This document shows positions 24,630 to 33,331 of a stretch of 64,000 bases of DNA, in pieces; the stretch's first letter is position 1, and every line of letters begins with the position of its first letter. Under the pieces are notes generated by a model. That model saw nothing but the letters and a program-made list of their open reading frames with translations. It had not been told where the DNA came from and did no database searches. This stretch comes from Marinilactibacillus sp042660675 (GTDB lineage: Bacteria > Bacillota > Bacilli > Lactobacillales > Carnobacteriaceae_A): contig NZ_JBHSUL010000027.1 in NCBI RefSeq assembly GCF_042660675.1, positions 124,001-188,000 of the forward strand, written 5' to 3'. Position numbers and translations under genes: made by a program.

Positions 24630-24860
24630 TTACTGGTCGTGCAAGTTGTATTCAGAAATGATCATCTGAATACCTTCTTCAACGGTTTTTGCAGTCATTT
24701 CTTTATCAGATTTGTACCAGATCATCGCTTGCTCATCTTGAGCTTGACGAACTGTACCGATCACTTTGTTTTTCACTAAAACTTCAAGTTCAGTTAAAGT
24801 ATCTGACTGATTAGCAGTTTCTTTGATTTCAACTTCAATATTTTTATTACGATTAGACAT
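24630..24860 (-). CDS. DUF2969-family protein, 76 aa
   Basis: This is a small cytosolic protein of 76 residues. The opening NKNIEVEIKET and the end AVEEGIQMIISEYNLHDQ-like helix (here KTVEEGIQMIISEYNL) match what I recall of DUF2969, a family confined to Lactobacillales and of unknown function. I chose ATG at 24860 because GGAGGATACAC precedes it. It is monocistronic with its own terminator. Confidence 0.75.
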   Translation of the reverse strand: MSNRNKNIEVEIKETANQSDTLTELEVLVKNKVIGTVRQAQDEQAMIWYKSDKEMTAKTVEEGIQMIISEYNLHDQ

Positions 24861-25044
24861 GTGTATCCTCCGTTTATAAGCCATACGCTTTATCTTTTGT
24901 CTCTTAAGGATACTTCAAACCAGCCTTTTGAGCAAGAAGAAACAGATTTAAATTCATTATAATTTTATATCTTTAAGCTTTTCGATATAATACTCTGAAC
25001 AAACTATTTTTAAATCGTTCCATACTTTTAAGGAGGAAATCCGT

Positions 25045-25938
25045 ATGAAACTCGTCCAATACTATACTGCTTCAAATACTCAAGTACAGCTCGGTATTGA
25101 ATTAACCTCTGGTATTTTGAACGTCGAGACTTTAGCAAAGCATTTCGAAGACCCTTCTGAATATACTATGAATTCCGTCATTCAAAAACCTCATTTTCAA
25201 CTACAACTGAAACGTCTGCTGGAACGTTATCATTATGAAGACTTTGACTCTGAAAATTTTCTTGAACAAAGCGATCACATCTATTACCTTCCAGTTGTTC
25301 AAGATCCCGAGAAAATCATCTGTGTAGGCATGAATTATGTAGATTACGTTAAAGAAGTTGATGGTGAATTGCCAGTGACACCCATTTTTTATAATATATA
25401 TAATAATGCACTAGCCGCTCATCGACAAGAGATCCCAGTACCTTCTGTGGCTAGAGATGTCGATTATTCTGCAGAATTAATTGTAGTTATAGGTAAAGAA
25501 GCATCCAATATTAATGAGAAACAAGTGAGTGATTATATTTTTGGCTATACGATTGGTAACAATTTAACAGATTGGACTATTCAAATGAGCTCTTCTCAAT
25601 GGATGCTTGGTAAAACACTAAACTTTTTTGCACCGATCGGTCCTACTATCCTGACTTCAGATGAACTAGTAGATCCCACCAATTTAGCCATTACGTTGAA
25701 AGTCAACAATGAAATCAGGCAACAAGGAAATACAAAGGATATGATTTTTACTATTCCTTATATTATTAGCTACTTGTCTCGTCATATAACCTTAAAACCT
25801 GGTGACTTAATTTTCACAGGAACACCTAAAGGGGTTATTGCTGGAAAACCGATAGCTGAGCGGCAATGGCTTAAACAAAATGATTTGCTGGAAGTTTCGA
25901 TTCAAAATATTGGTACACTTTCTAATCAATTAAAATGA
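25045..25938 (+). CDS. Fumarylacetoacetate hydrolase-family enzyme
   Basis: This is a 297-residue protein of the FAH superfamily. The catalytic core (about residues 95-295) shows IICVGMNYVDYVKE, SAELIVVIGKEA with the metal-binding Glu, YTIGNNLTD, GKTLNFFAPIGP and the final LIFTGTPKGV loop. The N-terminal 90 residues are the usual small cap domain. Members hydrolyse or isomerise beta-diketo acids, act as acylpyruvases, or tautomerise/decarboxylate oxaloacetate; the substrate here is not deducible. AAGGAGG lies 9 bases upstream of the ATG. The gene stands alone between divergent and convergent neighbours. Confidence 0.9.
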   Translation: MKLVQYYTASNTQVQLGIELTSGILNVETLAKHFEDPSEYTMNSVIQKPHFQLQLKRLLERYHYEDFDSENFLEQSDHIYYLPVVQDPEKIICVGMNYVDYVKEVDGELPVTPIFYNIYNNALAAHRQEIPVPSVARDVDYSAELIVVIGKEASNINEKQVSDYIFGYTIGNNLTDWTIQMSSSQWMLGKTLNFFAPIGPTILTSDELVDPTNLAITLKVNNEIRQQGNTKDMIFTIPYIISYLSRHITLKPGDLIFTGTPKGVIAGKPIAERQWLKQNDLLEVSIQNIGTLSNQLK

Positions 25939-25940
25939 AA

Positions 25941-25991
25941 AAAACAGTCTTGTTCTCTAGTCGTAATGACCAAAGACAAGACTGTTTTTTT
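25941..25991 (+). terminator. Bidirectional terminator after the FAH gene
   Basis: AAAACAGTCTTGT pairs with ACAAGACTGTTTT and is followed by T on the plus strand and preceded by A. It can serve both the FAH gene and the convergent nptA-like gene. Confidence 0.87.
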
Positions 25992-26000
25992 GAAAAAATT

Positions 26001-27713
26001 TTAAGAACTCTCTGTTACTTCTTTGACGTAACCATGTTTTGGTACTTTTGATTGTTTTTGGAATGGATAACGCATACCTAGAGTATGTTTAACAATTTTA
26101 GTCGAGTGGTCAGACATTCGCTCAAGGTTAGAAACAATATCGACAAATAAAATTCCGTCTGATGGTAAGCCAATACCTTTGTTCAGGCGTTCAATAAATT
26201 TACTACGAATATCATCTTCTAGCTTATTGACTTCTTTTTCACGTTTCAGTACTTTTCCTGCTAAAGAATAGTTGTCTGTTGAAAATGACGTGATCGCTTC
26301 TTTGATATTTTGTTCTACTAGCTCAAACAATCTGACAAGGTCTTCGTCGAAAAAGACTTTATCTTCTTTGTTGTAATTTTTGTTATGCTTTTTGTTTGCT
26401 TTTACAGCTTCTTGAATATTTTTAATAATATTTTCAGAGTGATCACCGATTCGTTCCAGATATTTTGTCACATCAACGAGTTGTGCATGTTCTGCTGAGT
26501 TTTGTAACGGAAGATCTTCTACTGAGATCAACATTAAATACTCTGTTAAGTGAACATCGATTTTATTGACGACTTCTTCTAATTGGAGTGTATCTGTCCT
26601 ACTTTTTTCGTCTTGTTTTTTATAATACTTGAACATTGAGTTGAATTCTTCTACTACAAATTCACCCATCTGCTCAATTTCGAGTTTAGCTTGATTCAAA
26701 GCAATGGATGGTGCTGTCTGAATAAGAGAATAATCCAAATGCGAAGAATCGTATTCGATCAACGCATCGTCTCCAGGTACGATTTTTGTAACAATAGCAG
26801 CAATTTGACTAATGAACCACATTTGTACTAGTACGTTAAAGACATTAAACATACCATGCGCAAAGGCAATCTGCATAGGCGCATTTAGCCCGAACTGTAC
26901 AGATAAAAAGCTCACAAGGCTTGTAAATGGACTCAACAGTAACAAAATGATGACAGTTCCTAATATGTTGAATATCACGTGAGAAGCTGATGTACGTTTT
27001 GCTGCCACACTTGCCCCTATTGCTGCAAGAATCGCTGTGATGGTTGTTCCGATATTACTTCCGAATAAAACGGGCAGAGCTGCTTCAAGCGTGATACTTC
27101 CGTGGCTATAAAGTTCTTGTAAAATCCCAATTGTTGCAGAAGAACTTTGAAGCATAAAGGTGAATAAAGTTCCTGAGATTACACCGAGAATCGGGTTGTT
27201 TGATAGTGTGACCATTGCATCCGTAAAGACTTGAAGATCTTCAAGCGGCGCTAGTCCTTCCCCCATCAACTCAAGTCCGTAGAATAGAGCTCCGAAGCCA
27301 AAAACGACTTGTCCCATACTATTCACAAATGGACGTTTAAAGAAGAATAACAACATGGCTCCTACAGCCAGTATAGGTAAAGCATACCCACCTATATCAA
27401 ATCCGATAATAAATGCCGTGATCGTCGTTCCGATATTAGCACCCATAATAATTCCAATTGCTTGTTTGAGTTTCATAAACCCGGCGCTAACAAGTCCTAC
27501 GGTCAGTACGGTTGTCCCACTACTACTTTGAATCAATACCGTTACGACGATTCCCGCGAGCACCGCTCGAAATGGCGTAGATGTAAACTTGTTTAAAATA
27601 TCTCGCAAATTATCTCCAGCGGATCGTTGAAGACCGTCTCCCATATATTTCAAACCGAAAAGGAAAATGCCTAGTCCACCAACGAACTGAAAAATGATTT
27701 GTTGTATATCCAC
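26001..27713 (-). CDS. Na/phosphate cotransporter family protein (NptA/YjbB-type)
   Basis: This membrane protein of about 570 residues has two inverted Na/Pi-cotransporter repeats, each with the QSSS motif (VLIQSSSGTTVLT about residue 60; TFMLQSSSATIG about residue 190). They are followed from about residue 330 by a cytosolic PhoU-like helical domain with KYLERIGDHSENI and SNLERMSDHSTKI. The family imports or exports phosphate with sodium. The best start is GTG at 27713, with GGAGG about 10 bases upstream. The frame is open further upstream but without a ribosome site. A PhoP-like repeat array lies about 105-140 bases upstream, so phosphate control is likely. Confidence 0.9.
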   Translation of the reverse strand: MDIQQIIFQFVGGLGIFLFGLKYMGDGLQRSAGDNLRDILNKFTSTPFRAVLAGIVVTVLIQSSSGTTVLTVGLVSAGFMKLKQAIGIIMGANIGTTITAFIIGFDIGGYALPILAVGAMLLFFFKRPFVNSMGQVVFGFGALFYGLELMGEGLAPLEDLQVFTDAMVTLSNNPILGVISGTLFTFMLQSSSATIGILQELYSHGSITLEAALPVLFGSNIGTTITAILAAIGASVAAKRTSASHVIFNILGTVIILLLLSPFTSLVSFLSVQFGLNAPMQIAFAHGMFNVFNVLVQMWFISQIAAIVTKIVPGDDALIEYDSSHLDYSLIQTAPSIALNQAKLEIEQMGEFVVEEFNSMFKYYKKQDEKSRTDTLQLEEVVNKIDVHLTEYLMLISVEDLPLQNSAEHAQLVDVTKYLERIGDHSENIIKNIQEAVKANKKHNKNYNKEDKVFFDEDLVRLFELVEQNIKEAITSFSTDNYSLAGKVLKREKEVNKLEDDIRSKFIERLNKGIGLPSDGILFVDIVSNLERMSDHSTKIVKHTLGMRYPFQKQSKVPKHGYVKEVTESS

Positions 27714-27816
27714 TTTTTTTACTCCTCCATTAGATGTATTACGTACTTTAGTGATGGATAACTTGAAGTAATATCGAACACCTATTACTTTCGAATTCAG
27801 AGTTTCCATTCTTATC

Positions 27817-27855
27817 TTAAATGTATCTTTACAATAAATGAACACTAAATTTACA
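27817..27855 (+). promoter_or_regulatory. PhoP-box-like array near nptA-type gene
   Basis: Plus-strand hexamers TTAAAT, TTTACA, TGAACA and TTTACA begin at 27817, 27828, 27839 and 27850, an exact 11-base period. This is the spacing of Bacillus PhoP boxes. The repeats face away from the transporter gene, an arrangement known for some PhoP sites. The region is AT-rich, so chance is a real alternative. Confidence 0.45.
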
Positions 27856-28061
27856 AATTAGAAGATTTTTATTTTATACCCTTTGTATTTGAACATGATA
27901 ACGATGGTCTTTTAAGCCGATTTTTGAGACCTTTGCGTCATAACCGAATTCTTTTATGTATATAGTTAGAATAGTTCGGCATAAACTTCAATCCACCAAC
28001 AGTGTTCCGCTTACATTTCTATAGACTTCGTTCGTCCCTAAAGTTGTCTATCCAATCATTC

Positions 28062-28089
28062 TTTACATAACGTTCACATAAAGTTAACA
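28062..28089 (+). promoter_or_regulatory. PhoP-box-like array upstream of the MFS gene
   Basis: TTTACA (28062), TTCACA (28073) and TTAACA (28084) repeat with an exact 11-base period, on the same strand as the MFS gene and about 195 bases upstream of its start. The rest of the region from 27714 to 28283 shows no gene. It holds only this array, the one near 27817-27855, and AT-rich sequence. Confidence 0.5.
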
Positions 28090-28283
28090 ATTGAATTTTT
28101 TATCTATCAAAAGTCTTTCATTAAGGTAGTCCGTTCTATTTTATTAAATGCTTTTACCTCTTTTAAAAAGATGAAACCCACTTCTCAATTGTAAACTTTA
28201 GGATAATTATTGATTGATTTTGTCTATCTTTCTGACTTATTTGATAAAATAAATTCAACTATACTCAAGGGAGTGTGATAATT

Positions 28284-29567
28284 TTGAAGATGACTTATAC
28301 GAAAACTGAACATAGTTGGATGTTTTATGATTGGGCGGAATCGGCCTTTTCGATTATCGTAACAACCGCTATTTTCCCTATCTACTATAGTAGCGCAGCT
28401 GAACTGTCTGGTGTGTCGACCGGAAACTCTACTGCCTATCTTGGATACACCATCTCTATCTTTACTCTGATTATCGCAGTACTATCACCGCTTCTTGGAA
28501 CAATGGCTGATGTCAAAGGTTTCAAAAAGAAATTTTTCTTCACGTTTTTTGCACTCGGCGTTCTAGGAACGCTCAGTCTCGCTTTTATTCCTGACACTTC
28601 TTGGTTGGTTTTATTAATCGGATATGCCGTAGCCTCGATTGGAATGGCTGGATCAAATGTATTCTATGATGGATTTCTAGTTGATATTACAAAGCCAGAA
28701 CGTATGAATCGCGTTTCTTCCAGAGGTTTCAGCTTGGGTTACATCGGGAGCAGCATTCCTTTTTCGATCAGTATCGGCATTATACTCTTGTCTCAAAATG
28801 GTGTATTACCTTTTTCTACGATCAGCGCAACTCGCTTCGCATTTATACTGACAGCTCTTTGGTGGACTGTGTTTAGTTTACCGATGCTGAAAAATGTTCA
28901 TCAAATCCACGGGATCGAAAGACAACCCAAGCTCGTTAAGCACAGTTTTAAGCGTCTTTTTAGTACCTTCCGTCAACTAAAGCAGTACCGTGCAGCCTTT
29001 TTATTTTTGATTGCTTATATGTTTTATATTGATGGTGTGGGAACGATCATCTCAATGTCTACGGCTTATGGAACAGATCTAGGTTTGCAAGCGACTGACT
29101 TGCTTATCGTATTGTTCGTTGTTCAGATCGTCGCTGCACCATTTGCTATATTATATGGTCGACTTGCTGACCGTTTTCCTGGTAAAACGATGATTTATGT
29201 AGCGATCGTCGTATATATTGGTGTATGTACCTACGCATTCTTTATGTCCACTTTGGTCGACTTCTGGATACTAGCGATGCTGATTGCGACTTCTCAGGGT
29301 GGTATACAAGCCTTAAGCCGTGCTTATTTTGGACGGATTATCCCTAACCATAAGGCTAATGAGTTTTTTGGGCTCTATGACATTTTTGGCCGATTTGCTT
29401 CTATTATTGGTCCCACAATGGTCGCAACGATTACTCAGCTAACCGGAAAATCCAATTACGGGGTTTTTAGTCTCATTTTACTATTCTTTATCGGATTCTT
29501 CATCTTAACCAAGGTCCCTGAAGAAGACACAACCACTGCTGTAGATGAGTTGTCTTCAATCATTTGA
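28284..29567 (+). CDS. MFS transporter, UMF1/Atg22-like
   Basis: This is a major facilitator of about 427 residues with 12 predicted helices. It starts with EHSWMFYDWAESAFSIIVTTAIFP, which matches the conserved opening of the UMF1 (Atg22-like) family. LLGTMADVKGFKKK is the usual loop between helices 2 and 3. Atg22 in yeast exports amino acids from the vacuole. Bacterial members are uncharacterised exporters. The start is TTG at 28284 (or ATG at 28290), with AAGGGAG upstream; GTG at 28275 is too close to that site. A PhoP-like array upstream hints at phosphate control. Confidence 0.85.
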   Translation: MKMTYTKTEHSWMFYDWAESAFSIIVTTAIFPIYYSSAAELSGVSTGNSTAYLGYTISIFTLIIAVLSPLLGTMADVKGFKKKFFFTFFALGVLGTLSLAFIPDTSWLVLLIGYAVASIGMAGSNVFYDGFLVDITKPERMNRVSSRGFSLGYIGSSIPFSISIGIILLSQNGVLPFSTISATRFAFILTALWWTVFSLPMLKNVHQIHGIERQPKLVKHSFKRLFSTFRQLKQYRAAFLFLIAYMFYIDGVGTIISMSTAYGTDLGLQATDLLIVLFVVQIVAAPFAILYGRLADRFPGKTMIYVAIVVYIGVCTYAFFMSTLVDFWILAMLIATSQGGIQALSRAYFGRIIPNHKANEFFGLYDIFGRFASIIGPTMVATITQLTGKSNYGVFSLILLFFIGFFILTKVPEEDTTTAVDELSSII

Positions 29568-29570
29568 TTT

Positions 29571-29612
29571 CCACAAAAAAAGTGCCTCTCAAAAGAGACA
29601 CTTTTTTTGTGG
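29571..29612. terminator. Bidirectional terminator
   Basis: This is a nearly perfect inverted repeat with CCAC, A7, GTG and CTCT on one side and the complement on the other. It gives a T7 run in both directions and ends the convergent MFS and dipeptidase genes. Confidence 0.88.
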
Positions 29613-30980
29613 TTATTTTCCAAAGTTTTGAAGTAGATAAGCCATATGCGCTGTTCCCTCAAAAAAGTCTTTGAGTCTTACAGATTCATTGGGTGCATGT
29701 GCTCTAGAATTCGCCCAACCGCATCCGCTGCTTAATACTGGAAGGTGTAAATACTTGTCGAAATTGTACATGGGTCCTGTTCCAGCGTTATTAGGAGATA
29801 AAACAATTTCTGTTCCTGCTCCGTAAGCTTTCTTAGCAGAGTCAACAACCACATCCACAAAATCATTTGTTAAGTCTGAACGAAAGGCTTTTTGAGCTTT
29901 GATCAAGTCTAATCGTACATCTTCAAAGCCGTGTTTATCTAGATGCTTACGAATCAATTCGTGGATTTTTTCCGGATCCTGTCCTGGCACGATTCGGCAA
30001 TCTAGTTTTGCGGATGCTGCCCTCGGTAAGACCGTTTTTGATCCTGGTCCAGTGTAGCCTGAGATCATACCACAAATCGTCATCGTAGGATAAAACGCTA
30101 AGGCTTCATTTGGCGTCCAGTCTAAGTCTTTAGTGATCAGTGGATGTTTCAAGCCATAAACTTTCTGTGTTTTTTCTTCATCAAATGGTTTTCGTGCGAC
30201 CACTTCTTTTTCAAAGTCTGTCGGTGGAATGATATCTTCGTAAAATCCTTCAACGAGTACTTGGTTATCTGCAGATCTTAAGCTAGCTAGCGCTTGCGTC
30301 AGTCTCCAAGCAGCATTATCCACGACTGCACCAATAGAAGAATGAATATCTACGTCTGCACTTTCCACGAACAAATCAAAATACGCCATTCCTTTGATTC
30401 CTGCTTCAATCACATAGTTTTCTTCTTCATCTTTTCCACCAAATTCCCAGATACACGCATCACTTTTAAATAAATTTGCATATTTTTCTAAGTAGGCTCC
30501 AAGGGACGGACTCCCGTTTTCTTCTTCTCCTTCAATAAGGAACTTGATATTACAAGATAAGCCTTCATCCGTATCCAGCAATGCTTGAATGGCATTTAAG
30601 CGAACCATCAGATTCGCTTTATTGTCCGCCACACCTCGACAATAAAGAATACCGTCCTTTACTGTAGGTTCAAATGGTGCACTATCCCATTCGTCGATTG
30701 GATCTTCTGGTTGAACATCATAATGATTGTAAAACAACAGTGTCTTTTCACTATTCCCTTTTTTACCAGCTGGGAAATAACCATATACAACAGGATTTCC
30801 ACCTAAATCATCTAGTACTTGGACTTCTCCTCCTGTCTTTTCAAGCATTTCTTTAACGTAAGCGACTGTTTCTGGTATTTTTCTGTCTTGTGTGGAAACA
30901 GAATCCAATCTTAAATAATCAAAAAATTCATCCATTCTACTATCGATTACACTCTGTAATTTCTCTTCTAGTGCATTCAT
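29613..30980 (-). CDS. M20-family dipeptidase
   Basis: This is a 455-residue metallopeptidase of the M20 (M20/M25/M40) family, CNDP/carnosinase-like group. The metal-binding residues are all in place: YNHYDVQP (His), CRGVADNKAN (Asp), EGEEENGSPS (catalytic Glu and metal Glu) and the C-terminal SRAHAPNESV (His). The dimerisation domain lies about residues 190-340. It has no signal peptide, so it acts in the cytosol. It sits downstream of oppF on the same strand, separated by a terminator, and would split peptides imported by the Opp system. Confidence 0.93.
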   Translation of the reverse strand: MNALEEKLQSVIDSRMDEFFDYLRLDSVSTQDRKIPETVAYVKEMLEKTGGEVQVLDDLGGNPVVYGYFPAGKKGNSEKTLLFYNHYDVQPEDPIDEWDSAPFEPTVKDGILYCRGVADNKANLMVRLNAIQALLDTDEGLSCNIKFLIEGEEENGSPSLGAYLEKYANLFKSDACIWEFGGKDEEENYVIEAGIKGMAYFDLFVESADVDIHSSIGAVVDNAAWRLTQALASLRSADNQVLVEGFYEDIIPPTDFEKEVVARKPFDEEKTQKVYGLKHPLITKDLDWTPNEALAFYPTMTICGMISGYTGPGSKTVLPRAASAKLDCRIVPGQDPEKIHELIRKHLDKHGFEDVRLDLIKAQKAFRSDLTNDFVDVVVDSAKKAYGAGTEIVLSPNNAGTGPMYNFDKYLHLPVLSSGCGWANSRAHAPNESVRLKDFFEGTAHMAYLLQNFGK

Positions 30981-31081
30981 CTACTCTTCTGCCTTCTTTC
31001 ATCCATTAGTTTCTGTTTAAGTTCTCGTTTATCTTACATTTTTTAGTAGAGGTTTTCTGTTCAGTATTTGATTTCGTCCTA

Positions 31082-31158
31082 AAAAAAGACTGCATCAAGT
31101 CTGGCCACTGTTTTAAAATATCTTAAGATCAGTGGGTTCATACTTGAAAACAGTCTTT
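31082..31158 (-). terminator. Terminator after oppF
   Basis: AAAGACTG pairs with CAGTCTTT, with AAGT/ACTT and CCACTG/CAGTGG stems inside, and the minus strand ends in T7. It is a long branched hairpin separating the opp genes from the dipeptidase gene. Confidence 0.75.
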
Positions 31159-31184
31159 GGATTTCGAGCTCGTATTAAATCATC

Positions 31185-32165
31185 CTAAGCATATTTCTGA
31201 CCTTCACGTAACAGTCTTTCTCGTTTTTTTCTGTAGACCTCTATTTCATTTTCATGGCAATAAATGTAGTGCTCTGGAGCAATCTCATGCAAACCAACTT
31301 TTGTTAAATCATCGTATTGATGGTATTTCGGATCATACTCTGTTCTAACACGATTTCGCTCATTCTCTGGATCTGGCGTTGGTATAGCGGAGAGTAGAGA
31401 CTCCGTATAAGGATGTAGCGGAGCCATGTACAACTCGTCTGCCTCTGCTACTTCAAGCATCCGTCCACTATTCATGACACCAATACGGTCGCTGATATAT
31501 TTAACCATCGACAAGTCATGTGCAATAAACAGATACGTTAAATTGTTTTCTTTTTTCAACTCTTTCAACAAATTGATTACCTGAGCTTGAATCGATACAT
31601 CCAGTGCTGAAATAGCCTCATCAGCAATAATAAAATCCGGTTCTACTGCTAATGCACGCGCAATCCCAACACGTTGACATTGCCCACCAGAAAATTCCTT
31701 AGGGTAACGGTTCGCAAACTCCTTGCTTAATCCCACTGCTTCTAGTAATTCATAAACCCTTTCCGTACGCTCTTTACTATTTTTGTAAATCCCATGGACT
31801 TTCAAAGCGCCTCCGATAATATCTTTCACTGTGATTCTTGGGTTCAATGAAGCGTATGGATCTTGAAAAATCATTTGCATCGATTTTCTGAAATCAAGCA
31901 ACTTTTTACGTCCGCGAATTTTAGAAATGTCTTGACCTTTATATAGAATTTGTCCACCCGTGAACTCTCCTAATTTGATAAGCGCTCTACCAGTCGTCGA
32001 CTTTCCACTACCCGATTCTCCAACTAGACCAAACGTTTCCCCTTCATAGATATTGAAGCTGACATCGTTGACTGCTCTGACTTCACTTTTCTTTCCCGCA
32101 TTGAAATACTGTTTAAAACCTGTAATTTCAACGATTGATTTTTTTTGTTCAACCTCTGCTACCAA
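31185..32165 (-). CDS. oppF: Oligopeptide ABC transporter ATPase, OppF-type
   Basis: This is one of the two ATPases of the peptide importer. Walker A is GESGSGKST, the signature is FSGGQCQRVGIARAL and Walker B is FIIADEAISALDV, with the OppF C-terminal HPYTESLLSAIPTPDP segment. The likely start is TTG at 32165, 8 bases after AGGAGG. The GTG at 32174 lies inside the ribosome site and is not usable. The product is 326 residues and the gene overlaps the oppD end by 17 bases. The C-terminus carries a His/Tyr-rich tail (EHYIYCHENEIE) with a Cys, seen in many OppF/DppF proteins. Confidence 0.93.
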   Translation of the reverse strand: MVAEVEQKKSIVEITGFKQYFNAGKKSEVRAVNDVSFNIYEGETFGLVGESGSGKSTTGRALIKLGEFTGGQILYKGQDISKIRGRKKLLDFRKSMQMIFQDPYASLNPRITVKDIIGGALKVHGIYKNSKERTERVYELLEAVGLSKEFANRYPKEFSGGQCQRVGIARALAVEPDFIIADEAISALDVSIQAQVINLLKELKKENNLTYLFIAHDLSMVKYISDRIGVMNSGRMLEVAEADELYMAPLHPYTESLLSAIPTPDPENERNRVRTEYDPKYHQYDDLTKVGLHEIAPEHYIYCHENEIEVYRKKRERLLREGQKYA

Positions 32166-33243
32166 CGACCTCACCTCCTGACTGAATTCTTACCTTCTTT
32201 TCACCAAATAATTGTTCATATTTCTGCTTACGCCTGACCACTTCCGCAGGCGGCGTCACACTCGGCGCTTTTGGATGCAGTAGCCAAGTTTTGGCGAAAT
32301 GCGTATCTGTGACTTTGAACATCTCAGGCTCTTGCTCAAAATCGACTGCTAATGCGAATTCGTTTCTTGAAGCAAAAGCGTCTCCTTTAGGTGGATCTAG
32401 CAAATTGGGTGGTGATCCCGGGATATTGTAGAGATCCGTTTGATGGATATCCAGGGTCGGCATAGAGGCCAACAACCCCCAAGTATACGGATGCATTGGA
32501 TTATAAAAAATTTCGTCTGCTGTTCCGATTTCAACAATTTGACCTGCATACATAACCGCTACACGATCTGCCATCTGCGCTACGACCCCTAAATCGTGTG
32601 TAATAAAAACGATAGAGGTTTCTAAGTCTTTTTTCAAATTATTCATAAGGTTCAGAATCTGTGCTTGAATGGTCACATCCAAAGCTGTCGTCGGTTCATC
32701 CGCAATCAAAATCTTTGGTTCACACGCTAAGGAAATTGCAATCATAACCCGCTGTCTCATTCCCCCTGAGAACTGGTGAGGGTAATGTTTATGTGTTTGC
32801 TTAGGATTCTTAATACCGACCATTTGCATTAATTCAATGGCTTTTTCAGTAGCTTGTTCTTTTGTTAATCCTTGATGTTTAACCATCGGCTCAGCAATTT
32901 GTCTACCAACTTGCATTGTCGGATTCAAAGAGGTCATTGGATCTTGGAAGATCATGGCGATGTCATTTCCACGAATCTTCTGCATTTCTTTATCTGAAAT
33001 CGTCAGTAGATCCTTGTCTTCGAATAAGATCTGGCCACTCTCGATAATGGAATTCTTTTTAGGCAACAAGCGATTGATTGCTTTTGTTGATACCGATTTT
33101 CCGGAACCCGATTCGCCAACAATTGCTAGCGTTTCGCCTTTTTTTAGTTCAAAATCCACTCCTCGAACAGCTTGGACTTTACCTTCAAACGTTTTAAAAG
33201 AAATGGCCAAGTTCTTTACTTCCAGCACATTTGTGTTATCCAT
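32149..33243 (-). CDS. oppD: Oligopeptide ABC transporter ATPase, OppD-type
   Basis: This is a 364-residue ATPase subunit of the peptide importer. Walker A is GESGSGKSV (about residues 39-47), the signature is FSGGMRQRVMIAISLA and Walker B is ILIADEPTTALDV. The OppD C-terminal region with YTWGLLASMPTLD and IPGSPPNLLDPP is present; the usual Fe-S type Cys cluster of some OppD proteins is absent. A hairpin separates it from oppA upstream. Confidence 0.94.
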   Translation of the reverse strand: MDNTNVLEVKNLAISFKTFEGKVQAVRGVDFELKKGETLAIVGESGSGKSVSTKAINRLLPKKNSIIESGQILFEDKDLLTISDKEMQKIRGNDIAMIFQDPMTSLNPTMQVGRQIAEPMVKHQGLTKEQATEKAIELMQMVGIKNPKQTHKHYPHQFSGGMRQRVMIAISLACEPKILIADEPTTALDVTIQAQILNLMNNLKKDLETSIVFITHDLGVVAQMADRVAVMYAGQIVEIGTADEIFYNPMHPYTWGLLASMPTLDIHQTDLYNIPGSPPNLLDPPKGDAFASRNEFALAVDFEQEPEMFKVTDTHFAKTWLLHPKAPSVTPPAEVVRRKQKYEQLFGEKKVRIQSGGEVVGSRG

Positions 33244-33280
33244 ATCTTCACACCTCTATCTTCCTTTTGAGCTATCAATA

Positions 33281-33304
33281 AAGAGCGTGCAGTCGCACAC
33301 TCTT
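33281..33304 (-). terminator. Hairpin between oppA and oppD (probable attenuator)
   Basis: AAGAG-GTGC pairs with GCAC-CTCTT around a 4-base loop, followed on the minus strand by TTATTG only. The short T tract suggests partial termination, which would keep oppA mRNA above oppDF. Confidence 0.6.
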
Positions 33305-33331
33305 CATCGACTCCTACTTTGCAATAACTTT

